DNA from: Cupriavidus pinatubonensis | GTDB taxonomy: Bacteria; Pseudomonadota; Gammaproteobacteria; Burkholderiales; Burkholderiaceae | Assembly: GCF_019602855.1 (NCBI RefSeq) | Contig: NZ_CP080766.1 | Coordinates: 496,001-560,000, forward strand | Direction of reading: 5' to 3' | Length of the DNA: 64,000 bases | In this document: positions 35,123 to 43,613 of the stretch, piece after piece | How positions within the stretch are numbered: position 1 is the stretch's first letter | Layout of the letters: each line of letters begins with the position of its first letter | Translations under genes and position numbers: made by a program | The notes under the pieces: model-generated | Told to the model about the DNA's origin: nothing | The model's input: only the letters and a program-made list of their open reading frames with translations | Database searches by the model: none

Positions 35123-36171
35123 TGACGGCACGCGACAACCGCGCCACGTTCGCTTACGGGCTGCTGCTCGCGGTCCTGGTGGCAGCCCCGTTCCTGGGCG
35201 CCTATCCGGTGCTGGTGATGAAGCTGCTGTGCTTCGCGCTGTTCGCCTGCGCCTTCAACCTGCTGCTGGGCTTCACCGGGCTGTTGTCGTTCGGCCATGC
35301 GGCCTTCTTCGGCGGCGCGGCCTATGCCTGCGGCTATGCGATGAAGTCGCTGCATGTCACGCCCGAACTCGGCTTGCTGTTGGGCACAGCATTCGGCGCG
35401 CTGCTCGGCCTGGCCTTTGGCGCACTCGCTATACGCAGACAAGGCATCTACTTCGCGATGATCACGCTGGCGCTCGCGCAGATGTTCTACTTCTTCTGCC
35501 TGCAGGCGCCCGTCACCGGCGGCGAAGACGGCTTGCAGGCAGTGCCGCGCGGCAGCCTGTTCGGCGTGGTCTCGCTGGAGCCGGACATGACCACGTATTA
35601 CCTGGTACTGGCCATCACGGCGGCGGCGTTCCTCGGCATCATGCGCATCGTCAATTCGCCGTTCGGGCAGATCCTGCGCGCGATCAAGGAGAACGAGCCG
35701 CGGGCAATCTCGCTTGGCTATGATGCGGATCGTTTCAAGCTGCTGGCGTTCGTGCTGTCATCAGCGCTTGCAGGCCTGGCCGGCGCACTCAAGACGCTGG
35801 TGCTCGGCTTTGCGACGCTGACGGATGTCCACTGGATGATGTCGGGCGCCGTGATCCTGATGACGCTCGTTGGGGGCATGGGAACGCTTTCGGGCCCCAT
35901 CGTCGGCGCTCTCGTCATCGTTGCACTGGAGAACAAGCTTGGCGATGCCGGCACCGCGCTCGCTTCGCTGACCGGCATCCCCTGGTTCGACTCGCTCGGC
36001 GAATCCGTCAGCATGGTCACCGGGCTGATCTTCGTGGTTTGCGTGCTCACGTTCCGGCGCGGCGTCATGGGCGAAATCGAGGCGCGGTGGAAAAACCGCC
36101 CTGCCTCACGCCCCATCGTTCCGACCCCCCGCACAGTCCAATCCGGCGCCGCCGGCACCGGACAGGGTTAA
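35119..36171 (+). CDS. ABC transporter permease, LivM type, 350 aa
   Basis: The second permease, about ten helices. Family blocks are NLLLGFTGLLSFGHAAFFGGAAYA, RRQGIYFAMITLALAQMFYF and the coupling segment GQILRAIKENEPRAISLGYD. The start is one of two adjacent ATG codons (35119 or 35122), both overlapping the LivH stop and preceded by AAGGAA. The tail after residue 330 is proline-rich and probably cytoplasmic. It completes the importer. An 80-bp gap with two operators follows before the oxygenase genes. Confidence 0.92.
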   Translation: MMTARDNRATFAYGLLLAVLVAAPFLGAYPVLVMKLLCFALFACAFNLLLGFTGLLSFGHAAFFGGAAYACGYAMKSLHVTPELGLLLGTAFGALLGLAFGALAIRRQGIYFAMITLALAQMFYFFCLQAPVTGGEDGLQAVPRGSLFGVVSLEPDMTTYYLVLAITAAAFLGIMRIVNSPFGQILRAIKENEPRAISLGYDADRFKLLAFVLSSALAGLAGALKTLVLGFATLTDVHWMMSGAVILMTLVGGMGTLSGPIVGALVIVALENKLGDAGTALASLTGIPWFDSLGESVSMVTGLIFVVCVLTFRRGVMGEIEARWKNRPASRPIVPTPRTVQSGAAGTGQG

Positions 36172-36195
36172 CGCGGATAGTTCCCACATAAAACA

Positions 36196-36228
36196 TCAGT
36201 ACACTGACCGTTATAGTCAGTGTACTGA
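36196..36228. promoter_or_regulatory. Paired PicR-type operators upstream of Rieske oxygenase operon
   Basis: TCAGTACACTGA (36196-36207) and TCAGTGTACTGA (36217-36228) start 21 bp apart and end 24 bp before the ferredoxin start at 36252. The close position suggests repression by blocking the promoter or its clearance. Confidence 0.8.
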
Positions 36229-36251
36229 CAGATAAGTAACGGAGAACCTCC

Positions 36252-36557
36252 ATGGCATGGATTGAAATCGACAACGTCGGCACGCTGCAGAACGACGAAG
36301 TGATGCCGCTCAACCTCGGTGAACGCCAGCTGGCCGTCTACCGTAGCGACGACGAGTACTTCGTCACCGACAACGTCTGCACGCACCAGTACGCGCTGCT
36401 GTCCGACGGCTACCTGGAAGATGGCTGCATCGAATGCCCATTGCACCAGGGCCGCTTCGACATCCGCACCGGCAAGGCCATGTGCGCGCCAGCCAGCACC
36501 GACATCCGCACCTACCCGGTCAAGTTCGAAGACAGGCGGGTGTGGGTCGAGCTGTGA
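36252..36557 (+). CDS. Rieske-type [2Fe-2S] ferredoxin of the pyridine oxygenase (PicB component), 101 aa
   Basis: A small electron carrier with the Rieske ligands C43 and H45 (NVCTHQYALL) and C62 and H65 (ECPLHQG). Length is typical of the ferredoxins of three-component ring-hydroxylating oxygenases. It is the first gene of a four-gene operon with its reductase and the two oxygenase subunits (12-bp gap to the reductase). It carries electrons from the reductase to the terminal oxygenase that should hydroxylate 6-hydroxypicolinate at C3. Confidence 0.93.
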   Translation: MAWIEIDNVGTLQNDEVMPLNLGERQLAVYRSDDEYFVTDNVCTHQYALLSDGYLEDGCIECPLHQGRFDIRTGKAMCAPASTDIRTYPVKFEDRRVWVEL

Positions 36558-36568
36558 CGAGGCAGTAC

Positions 36569-37861
36569 ATGTCAACGCAAACCCCCATCCTTATCATCGG
36601 CGCTGGCCAGGCCGGTGCCATGGCCGCAGCGGAGTTGCGCAAGCTGGGCCATGCCGAGCGCATTGTCATGGTCGGCGGCGAGCGGCATGCACCGTACGAG
36701 CGGCCCCCGCTCTCCAAGGCGGTGCTGGCCGATGCCAGCCAGCAAGGCCAGGTTGGCGTGCATCCCGCCGGCTTCTATGCGGAGCGCGACATCGAACTGC
36801 GCCTATGCACCACCGTGAGCGCCATCGACGCCGCGCGCAGCGTTGCCACCTGCACGGACGGCAGCGAGATCCGCTTCGACGCCTGCCTGCTCGCCACCGG
36901 CGGCCGCGCGCGCACGCTGCCCCACTTGCCAGCCGGCACGCCTAACGTCCATTACCTGCGCACGCTGGACGACGCAGCTCGCTTGCGCGAAGCGATGCAG
37001 GGCGCCGATGAGGTCCTCGTGATCGGCGGCGGTTTCCTGGGGCTGGAAACGGCGTCCACTGCAGTCGACCTTGGTTTGAAGGTAACCATTCTTGAGAGCG
37101 CCGACAGGTTGCTCGCTCGCGCGGCGCCGGCCGAGTTGAGCGACTGGCTAGCACAGCGCGTCCGCGCACGGGGCGTGGACCTCAGGCTTGGCTGCAGGAT
37201 TACCGCGATCGAGCCGCAGGCGCAAGGCGTGCAGGTACGGCTGGCGGATGGCACCACGTGGCACATACCGGTGCTCGTCGTAGCCATCGGGCTGACCCCC
37301 AACACTGAACTTGCCGCAATCGCAGGGCTTGCACTGCATCCCGGCAACGGCGGCATCCAGATCGATGAACAAGGCCGCACCAGCGTGCCGAACATCTATG
37401 CCGCCGGCGATTGCGCCAGCCAGTTCCAGCCGCTGTTTGGCGCCGAGATGCGCATGGAATCGTGGCAATCGGCCAATGAGCAGGCCCGCATTGCCGCCAC
37501 GTCCATGCTCGGCTTGCAGGCCGCACTGGCTGCCACCCCGTGGTTCTGGACCGACCAGTTCGGCTGCAACGTGCAGATGCTCGGCGCCGCCCTTCCCGGC
37601 ATGCGCTACGTATGGCGCGACATGCCGGCCAGCGGCGCGGCAAGCCCGAAGTCCATGCTGCTTGGCACGCTGGACGGCTGCCTGCGCCATGCCATCGCCG
37701 TCAATGCGGGCGGAGATCTGCGCCAGCTACGCGCGCTCTTCGACTTGCCCGTCAACGAACACCTGGCCCGCCTGTGCGACGCCGCCCTGCCCCTGCGCCA
37801 GATCGTACGCGAGGTACAGGCGGAGATCTCCAGCCGGACCGCGAGCCTCACCACAAACTGA
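36569..37861 (+). CDS. FAD-dependent ferredoxin reductase (PicB component), 430 aa
   Basis: A pyridine-nucleotide-disulfide-type reductase. The FAD site is ILIIGAGQAGAMAAAELRK at the N-terminus, followed by HAPYERPPLSKAVL. The NAD(P)H site is VLVIGGGFLGLETAS and the second FAD motif is VPNIYAAGDCAS. ATG 36569 (MSTQTPILIIGAG) follows GACGAGG; a longer frame upstream overlaps the ferredoxin gene and is a frame shadow. It takes electrons from NAD(P)H to the Rieske ferredoxin. Confidence 0.92.
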   Translation: MSTQTPILIIGAGQAGAMAAAELRKLGHAERIVMVGGERHAPYERPPLSKAVLADASQQGQVGVHPAGFYAERDIELRLCTTVSAIDAARSVATCTDGSEIRFDACLLATGGRARTLPHLPAGTPNVHYLRTLDDAARLREAMQGADEVLVIGGGFLGLETASTAVDLGLKVTILESADRLLARAAPAELSDWLAQRVRARGVDLRLGCRITAIEPQAQGVQVRLADGTTWHIPVLVVAIGLTPNTELAAIAGLALHPGNGGIQIDEQGRTSVPNIYAAGDCASQFQPLFGAEMRMESWQSANEQARIAATSMLGLQAALAATPWFWTDQFGCNVQMLGAALPGMRYVWRDMPASGAASPKSMLLGTLDGCLRHAIAVNAGGDLRQLRALFDLPVNEHLARLCDAALPLRQIVREVQAEISSRTASLTTN

Positions 37862-37872
37862 AAGGAACACCC

Positions 37873-39162
37873 ATGTACCAGACACAAGCGGTGATCCAGC
37901 ACAAGCTGGGACGCAAGGACACCGAGCTGGGCGACTGCCGCTGGCCCGAAGATGGCCTGCACTTCATCCCGGACTGGGTCTACACGAGCCAGTCCGTGTA
38001 TGACCTCGAACTCGAAAAGATCTTCCGCGGCCGCTCGTGGAACTACGTCGCGCTCGAAGCGGAAATCCCCAATGCGGGCGACTACAAGCGCTCCTATGTC
38101 GGCGCCACGCCGGTTGTGGTGTCGCGCGCCGAAGATGGCTCGATCAATGTGTTCGAAAACCGCTGCGCGCACCGCGGCGCGGAGTTCTGCCGCCACAGCC
38201 AGGGCAATACGAAGGAGTTCGTCTGCCCCTATCACCAATGGTCCTATGACCTCAAGGGCAACCTTCAGGGCGTGCCGTTCAAGCGTGGCGTGAACCGCGC
38301 GGGCGGCATGCCGAAGGACTTCCGCAACGAGGACCACGGGCTCGTAAAGCTGAACGTGGCCACGCGCAACGGCGTGATCTTCGCCTCCTATGCGGACAAC
38401 ATGGAAAGCCTGGAGGAGTACATGACGCCGGAGATCCTCAAGGACTTCGACGTCGTGTTCAACGGCAAGCCGCTCAAGGTGCTCGGGTACTACAAGAATG
38501 AGCTGCCGTGCAACTGGAAGATGTACCACGAGAACCTGAAGGATCCCTACCACGCCACGCTGCTGCACTCGTTCCTCGTGGTGTTCGGCCTGCTCGTCGC
38601 GGGCAACGAGTCCGCGATGATCGCCGACTCCGTGCATGGCCGCCACGGCACCATGGCATCGGCCAAGAAGGAAGACAAGTACGCGGCCGTCAGCGACGAA
38701 AACAAGAAGGAGATGCGCTCTTACCACGAAGGCATGCGGCTCGAAGACGAGCGTTTCCTGGAGTACGTGAAGGAATTCGACTCGCCGTGGTCCGTCACCA
38801 TGCAGACCATCTGGCCGAACCTGATCGTGCAGCGCGAGATGAACACGCTGGGCGTGCGCCACATCGTCCCCAACGGCCCCGACAGCATGCTGATGCTGTG
38901 GACCATGTTTGGCTACGAAGACGACACCGAGGAAATGACCCAGCACCGCCTGCGCCAGGGCAACCTGATGGGGCCGGCCGGCTTCCTCGGGCTGGAGGAC
39001 AACGAGGCGATGAAGTTCGTGCAGGAAGGCGTGCGCCGCTCGACCACGGACGTCAACGTGCTCAAGCTCGATGCCAACCATGTGGGCACGTCGAATTCGC
39101 TGATCTCGGAATCGGCGATCCGGGCCATGTACCAGTACTACCGCGGCGTGATGGGGTTCTGA
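37873..39162 (+). CDS. Rieske ring-hydroxylating oxygenase alpha subunit (PicB component), 429 aa
   Basis: The catalytic subunit. The Rieske centre is C98 and H100 (NRCAHRGAEFC) with C118 and H121 (CPYHQWSYD). The mononuclear iron site is D224-P-Y-H227-x4-H232 (NLKDPYHATLLHSF), with the bridging Asp present. ATG 37873 lies after AAAGGA. With the ferredoxin, reductase and beta subunit it makes a four-component enzyme, as described for 6-hydroxypicolinate 3-monooxygenase of picolinate degraders. Which ring position it attacks is inferred from pathway logic. Confidence 0.92.
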   Translation: MYQTQAVIQHKLGRKDTELGDCRWPEDGLHFIPDWVYTSQSVYDLELEKIFRGRSWNYVALEAEIPNAGDYKRSYVGATPVVVSRAEDGSINVFENRCAHRGAEFCRHSQGNTKEFVCPYHQWSYDLKGNLQGVPFKRGVNRAGGMPKDFRNEDHGLVKLNVATRNGVIFASYADNMESLEEYMTPEILKDFDVVFNGKPLKVLGYYKNELPCNWKMYHENLKDPYHATLLHSFLVVFGLLVAGNESAMIADSVHGRHGTMASAKKEDKYAAVSDENKKEMRSYHEGMRLEDERFLEYVKEFDSPWSVTMQTIWPNLIVQREMNTLGVRHIVPNGPDSMLMLWTMFGYEDDTEEMTQHRLRQGNLMGPAGFLGLEDNEAMKFVQEGVRRSTTDVNVLKLDANHVGTSNSLISESAIRAMYQYYRGVMGF

Positions 39163-39165
39163 ACG

Positions 39166-39690
39166 ATGAAACCGATGTACTACGCTGTCTATCGCGAAAG
39201 CAAGCTTGGCGCGGCGCGCGCCATCGAACTGCGGCTCGAGATCGAGAATTTCCACGCGGAATACTGCGCGGTGCTCGACGCAGGCCTGGTCGAGCAGTGG
39301 CCGCGCTTCTTCACCGAAGACGCGCTCTACCGCATCACGGCCCGCGAAAACGCCGAACTCAACCTGCCCGTGGGCCTCGTCTATGCCGAAGGCATCGGCA
39401 TGATGCGCGATCGCGCTGCGGCCATCGCCAACACGCAGATGTTCGCGCCGCGCTACAACCTGCATCTCGTGACCAACACGCGCGTCACCGACGAGACTGC
39501 TGACGGCGACATCGTGGCGCAGTCCAACTTCTTGCTGCTGCAGACGCTGGTGGAAGGCCCTACCACCATGCATATGGCGGGCACCTATCACGACCGCTTT
39601 CAACGCACGGGGAACGGGCTGCTGCTACGTGAACGCCAGGTGATCTACGACACCACGATCATCGCCAACGATCTGGTCTATCCGGTCTGA
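39166..39690 (+). CDS. Ring-hydroxylating oxygenase beta subunit (PicB component), 174 aa
   Basis: The small, structural subunit of the alpha3beta3-type oxygenase, in the NTF2/SnoaL fold family. Typical parts are RLEIENFHAEYCAVLDAGLVEQWPRFF at the N-terminus, TNTRVTDET in the middle and LRERQVIYDTTIIANDLVYPV at the end. It starts 3 bp after the alpha subunit and closes the operon; a terminator follows at once. Confidence 0.92.
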   Translation: MKPMYYAVYRESKLGAARAIELRLEIENFHAEYCAVLDAGLVEQWPRFFTEDALYRITARENAELNLPVGLVYAEGIGMMRDRAAAIANTQMFAPRYNLHLVTNTRVTDETADGDIVAQSNFLLLQTLVEGPTTMHMAGTYHDRFQRTGNGLLLRERQVIYDTTIIANDLVYPV

Positions 39691-39704
39691 CATCCGCGGA
39701 AAGC

Positions 39705-39738
39705 ACAAGGCGGGCCTTGCGCCCGCATTGTCATTTTT
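39705..39738 (+). terminator. Rho-independent terminator of oxygenase operon
   Basis: CAA-G-GCGGGC and GCCCGC-A-TTG pair across a short CTTGC loop with one mismatch, followed by TCATTTTT. It lies 15 bp after the beta-subunit stop and before the convergent regulator gene. Confidence 0.75.
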
Positions 39739-39762
39739 GGCCGACATTCGCCGCTTCTTGCC

Positions 39763-40296
39763 TTACATGCTGCGCAACACCGTGCGGCTGTACTGGTTGT
39801 TCGCCTCCACCAGCGTAGCCAGCAGGTCCATGAACACTTCGCGCTGGGCCGGCTTCAGCGGCGCCAGCATACGCTCCTGCGCGCGCGCCATATCGGCGCG
39901 CAGCGCCGTCACCACGCTCCGGCCCTCCTTGGTCAGGTAGACATGCCGCGTGCGGCGGTCCGCCGGGTTGTCGCGGCGCTCCAGCAGGCCGCGCTCTTCG
40001 AGCCGACGCACCACGTCCGCCGTGGTCGTGCGGTCCAGCCCAACTTCCTGACCGAGCGAGGTCTGGTCCAGCCCGGGCAGCACCGACAACACCGTCAGGA
40101 TCGCGTACTGCACCGGCGTGATGTTGGGCGACTTGCACTCCTCGAAGAACATCGCAACGTGGATCTGGTGCAGCCGCCGCACCAGGAAACCCGGCCGCGC
40201 CCACAGCAGTTCCTTGGCGGGATCGCTTTCGGGCTCGACCGCCGACACCGGCGCGCTGTCGTCCGCGGCCGCACCGCGCTTCGTTCTTGGACCCAT
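39763..40296 (-). CDS. picR: MarR-family regulator of the picolinate locus (PicR-like), 177 aa
   Basis: A winged-helix MarR protein. DNA-recognition and wing segments are LDQTSLGQEVGLDRTTTADVVRRLEERGLLERRDNPADRRTRHVYLTKEG. Dimerisation helices lie at both ends (LVRRLHQIHVAMFFEE; LATLVEANNQYSRTVL). I prefer ATG 40296 (MGPRTKRGAAA), with ATG 40308 as the alternative; the longer frame to 40410 is not protein-like. A TTAGCACACTGA copy of the repeated operator lies 17 bp upstream, so autorepression is likely. In the described Alcaligenes system a MarR-type PicR represses the pic genes and an early pathway intermediate releases it. Confidence 0.88.
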   Translation of the reverse strand: MGPRTKRGAAADDSAPVSAVEPESDPAKELLWARPGFLVRRLHQIHVAMFFEECKSPNITPVQYAILTVLSVLPGLDQTSLGQEVGLDRTTTADVVRRLEERGLLERRDNPADRRTRHVYLTKEGRSVVTALRADMARAQERMLAPLKPAQREVFMDLLATLVEANNQYSRTVLRSM

Positions 40297-40312
40297 AGCA
40301 CTCACCATTTTG

Positions 40313-40324
40313 TTAGCACACTGA
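40313..40324. promoter_or_regulatory. PicR-type operator at the regulator's own promoter
   Basis: TTAGCACACTGA differs from the consensus TCAG-N4-CTGA by one base. It lies next to the regulator's start and beside TATATA (40329-40334), a plausible -10 element. This predicts autoregulation. Confidence 0.6.
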
Positions 40325-40547
40325 AAGTATATAGGAAGGCCCAGCGCGGAACCCGACTTTGTCCAGACATGGACGCTCGCGCTGGCAAAGCCGCATTGAC
40401 GATCTGCCACCCCTATTATAAAAAGTTAACTTAAAATCACTTTTATGACGATTCGTCTCGTTTTTTGATTCCAAACATTCCAAAAACTAAAACTTCCTAT
40501 TGACCACGGGCTGTTCTCCGCCTACATTTCCCTCACCAAACAGTTTC

Positions 40548-40564
40548 TGGAACGAATCGTTCCA
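40548..40564. promoter_or_regulatory. 17-bp palindrome in the xsc promoter
   Basis: TGGAACGAATCGTTCCA is a perfect inverted repeat of 8-bp arms around a single base, 27 bp before the xsc start. The form GGAACG-N3-CGTTCC recalls IclR-type operators. No matching regulator gene lies next to it; the PicR-like gene has a different motif. Confidence 0.65.
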
Positions 40565-40591
40565 CTTATTACGTCACACAGGAGACACCCC

Positions 40592-42442
40592 ATGCGCGAC
40601 CTCGACACGACTACGCAGCCCGCCGTTTCCGGTGGCTCGGCCACCGAGACCCAGGTGCCAGCCGGCCCCCAGACCATGACGCCGTCCGAAGCGTTCGTGG
40701 AGACCATGGTCGCCAATGGCGTGACCGAGATGTTCGGCATCATGGGCTCCGCGTTCATGGACGCCATGGACATCTTCGCCCCGGCCGGCATTCGTCTTAT
40801 CCCGGTCGTGCATGAACAGGGTGCTGGCCATATGGCTGACGGCTATGCTCGCGTGTCGGGCCGCCATGGCGTGGTGATCGGCCAGAACGGTCCCGGCATC
40901 TCGAACTGCGTGACGTCCATCGCTGCCGCGTACTGGGCGCATAGCCCGGTCGTGATCGTCACGCCCGAAGCCGGCACCACCGGCATCGGCCTGGGCGGCT
41001 TCCAGGAAGCCAAGCAACTGCCGATGTTCCAGGAGTTCACCAAGTACCAGGGCCACGTCACGCATCCGCAGCGCATGGCCGAGTTCACCGGCCGCTGCTT
41101 CGACCGCGCGCTGGCCGAAATGGGCCCGACCCAGCTCAACATCCCGCGTGACTACTTCTACGGCAAGGTCAATGTCGAGATTCCGAAGCCGCAGCGCCTG
41201 GACCGCGGCCCCGGCGGCGAACAGAGCCTGAACGAAGCGGCCGAGCTGCTGGCACAGGCCAAGTTCCCCGTGATCATCTCGGGCGGCGGCGTGGTGATGG
41301 CCGATGCCATCGAGGAATGCAAGGCACTGGCCGAGCGTCTGGGCGCGCCGGTGGTCAACAGCTACCTGCACAACGACTCGTTCCCCGCCAGCCACCCGCT
41401 GTGGTGCGGTCCGCTGGGCTACCAGGGTTCGAAGGCTGCAATGAAGCTGATCTCGCGCGCCGACGTGGTGATCGCACTGGGCTCGCGCCTCGGGCCGTTC
41501 GGCACGCTGCCGCAGCACGGCATGGACTACTGGCCGAAGAACGCGAAGATCATCCAGATCGACGCCGATCACAAGATGCTGGGCCTGGTGAAGAAGATCT
41601 CGGTGGGCATCTGCGGCGACGCCAAGGCTGCCGCCATTGCGCTCACGCAGCGCCTGGCCAACCGCACGCTTGCCTGCGACAGCAGCCGCGACGGCCGCGC
41701 CACGGAAATCGCCAACGAAAAGGCCGCATGGGAAAAGGAACTGGACGGTTGGACGCACGAGCGCGATCCGTACAGCCTGGACATGATCGAGGAGCAGAAG
41801 AACGAGCGCACCTTCAACGGCGGCACGTACCTGCACCCGCGCCAGGTGCTGCGTGAACTCGAAAAGGCCATGCCAGCCGACGTGATGGTGTCGACCGACA
41901 TCGGCAACATCAACTCAGTCGCCAACAGCTACCTGCGCTTCGAAAAGCCGCGCAGCTTCTTCGCGGCGATGAGCTGGGGCAATTGCGGTTATGCGTTCCC
42001 GACCATCATCGGCGCCAAAGTAGCGGCACCGCACCGTCCGGCCGTCTCGTACGCCGGTGACGGCGCCTGGGGCATGAGCCTGATGGAAACCATGACCTGC
42101 GTGCGCCACAACATCCCGGTGACGGCTGTGGTCTTCCACAACCGCCAGTGGGGCGCGGAGAAGAAGAACCAGGTGGACTTCTACAACCGCCGCTTCGTCG
42201 CCGGCGAGCTCGACAACCAGAGCTTCGCCGCCATCGCCAAGGCCATGGGCGCGGAAGGCATCGTGGTGGATCGCCTGGAAGACGTGGGCCCGGCACTGAA
42301 GCGCGCCATCGACCTGCAGATGAACCACGGCAAGACCACGATCATCGAAGTGCTGTGCACGCGTGAACTCGGCGACCCGTTCCGCCGCGACGCGCTGTCC
42401 AAGCCGGTGCGCTACCTGGACAAGTACAAGGACTACGTCTGA
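40592..42442 (+). CDS. xsc: Sulfoacetaldehyde acetyltransferase, 616 aa
   Basis: A thiamine-diphosphate enzyme that converts sulfoacetaldehyde and phosphate to acetyl phosphate and sulfite. The cofactor site is seen in the N-terminal catalytic Glu region (PVVHEQGAGHMADGYARV) and the C-terminal GDGAWGMSLMETMTCVRHN motif. Blocks such as GIMGSAFMDAMDIFAPAGIR and QWGAEKKNQVDFY are characteristic of Xsc. An N-terminal extension of about 25 residues precedes the first domain. AGGAGA precedes the ATG. It is followed by pta and a TauE-type exporter gene, the classic sulfonate dissimilation row; genes making sulfoacetaldehyde from taurine are not in the window. Confidence 0.96.
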   Translation: MRDLDTTTQPAVSGGSATETQVPAGPQTMTPSEAFVETMVANGVTEMFGIMGSAFMDAMDIFAPAGIRLIPVVHEQGAGHMADGYARVSGRHGVVIGQNGPGISNCVTSIAAAYWAHSPVVIVTPEAGTTGIGLGGFQEAKQLPMFQEFTKYQGHVTHPQRMAEFTGRCFDRALAEMGPTQLNIPRDYFYGKVNVEIPKPQRLDRGPGGEQSLNEAAELLAQAKFPVIISGGGVVMADAIEECKALAERLGAPVVNSYLHNDSFPASHPLWCGPLGYQGSKAAMKLISRADVVIALGSRLGPFGTLPQHGMDYWPKNAKIIQIDADHKMLGLVKKISVGICGDAKAAAIALTQRLANRTLACDSSRDGRATEIANEKAAWEKELDGWTHERDPYSLDMIEEQKNERTFNGGTYLHPRQVLRELEKAMPADVMVSTDIGNINSVANSYLRFEKPRSFFAAMSWGNCGYAFPTIIGAKVAAPHRPAVSYAGDGAWGMSLMETMTCVRHNIPVTAVVFHNRQWGAEKKNQVDFYNRRFVAGELDNQSFAAIAKAMGAEGIVVDRLEDVGPALKRAIDLQMNHGKTTIIEVLCTRELGDPFRRDALSKPVRYLDKYKDYV

Positions 42443-42486
42443 TCGAGTCTGATCGAAGCTGCGCCCTATCGTTCGCGATCGGGTGC

Positions 42487-42512
42487 GCCCTCTCCCGCTT
42501 GCGGGAGAGGGC
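42487..42512. repeat. Perfect hairpin repeat between xsc and pta
   Basis: GCCCTCTCCCGC and GCGGGAGAGGGC are exact inverted copies with only TT between them. No T-run follows, so it is not a typical terminator. The same kind of CCCTCTCCCGC-hairpin occurs scattered between genes in many proteobacteria. Here it may act as a transcript-stability element or partial attenuator inside the operon. Confidence 0.75.
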
Positions 42513-42575
42513 GATAACACCAAGGGCATAGCGCTGATCGCTGGCCCTTTTTTCAGTCTTACCGAGCCACCCGCC

Positions 42576-43613
42576 ATGAAACCCATCCTCCGCATCATCG
42601 ATCGCGCGCGCGCCGCGCCCCGTCGCATCGTCCTGTGCGAGGGCGAGGATCCGCGCATCCTGCAGGCAGCCGAACGCGCTGCGCGCGAGGGCATTGCGCA
42701 GGTCATCCTGGTGGGCAACGCGGCGCGTATCACCGATGCAGCGGCAAACCAGGGCATCGATCTCCCGCGCATGACCATTGTCGATCCGGCCACATCGGCG
42801 CTGACGCCCTCTTTCGCGCAGGCGCTCTACGCGATGCGCCAGAAGAAGGGCATGACGCTCGATCAGGCGCGGCAAGCGGTGCTCGATCCGCTGTGCTTCG
42901 CCAACCTGATGGTGCGACAAGGCCATGCCGACGGTTCAGTAGCCGGCGCGGTCCACACCACCGCAGACGTGGTGCGCAACGCGATCCAGCTGATCGGTCT
43001 GGCGCCCGGATTCCGGCTGGTTTCGAGCTTTTTCCTGATGATGCTGTGCGAGCCGTTCCACGCGCTCAAGGGCGGGCTGATCTTTTCCGATTGCGGGCTC
43101 GTGGTGGACCCCGATGCCGAGGAGCTATCCGAGATCGCCATAGCCGCGTCAGACAGCGCACGCTCGCTGCTCAATGAAGATCCGCGTGTGGCGATGCTGT
43201 CGTTTTCGACCTGCGGCAGCGCGAAGCATGCGGCCGTCGACAAGGTCGTCGCAGCCACGGAGCGCGTGCGCGCGCAGCGGCCGGGCCTCGCCATCGATGG
43301 CGATGTGCAGCTCGACGCCGCCATCGTCGCCGAGATTGCCGAGCGCAAAATTCCTCACTCCCAAGTGGGCGGCCATGCCAACGTGCTGGTCTTTCCGAAT
43401 CTCGAAGCCGGCAATATCGGCTACAAGCTGGCCGAACGGCTCGGCGGCGCCAAGGCCATCGGCCCGATGCTGCAGGGGCTCAGGAGGCCGGCTAACGACC
43501 TTTCGCGCGGTTGCAGCGCAGAGGATGTGTTCCATGTCATCGCTGTCACCGTCGTGCAGGCACAAGCCGCCTCGGCGCAGCAACCATCATCCGGAGAGCA
43601 GGCGGCAGCATGA
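42576..43613 (+). CDS. pta: Phosphate acetyltransferase, 345 aa
   Basis: Converts the acetyl phosphate formed by Xsc to acetyl-CoA. It is the short, single-domain PTA_PTB form. Typical parts are RIVLCEGEDPRILQAAERAAREG near the N-terminus, QGHADGSVAGAVHTTADVVRNA in the middle and HANVLVFPNLEAGNIGYKLAERLG near the end. The ATG at 42576 is chosen because the upstream in-frame sequence runs through the hairpin repeat. The gene overlaps the following exporter gene by 4 bp (ATGA). Confidence 0.94.
   Translation: MKPILRIIDRARAAPRRIVLCEGEDPRILQAAERAAREGIAQVILVGNAARITDAAANQGIDLPRMTIVDPATSALTPSFAQALYAMRQKKGMTLDQARQAVLDPLCFANLMVRQGHADGSVAGAVHTTADVVRNAIQLIGLAPGFRLVSSFFLMMLCEPFHALKGGLIFSDCGLVVDPDAEELSEIAIAASDSARSLLNEDPRVAMLSFSTCGSAKHAAVDKVVAATERVRAQRPGLAIDGDVQLDAAIVAEIAERKIPHSQVGGHANVLVFPNLEAGNIGYKLAERLGGAKAIGPMLQGLRRPANDLSRGCSAEDVFHVIAVTVVQAQAASAQQPSSGEQAAA

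Noticed and set aside
40361..40374. GTCCAGACATGGAC inverted repeat upstream of the MarR gene
   Set aside because: Arms of only 5 bp, no second copy seen and no nearby regulator that would use it; probably chance.
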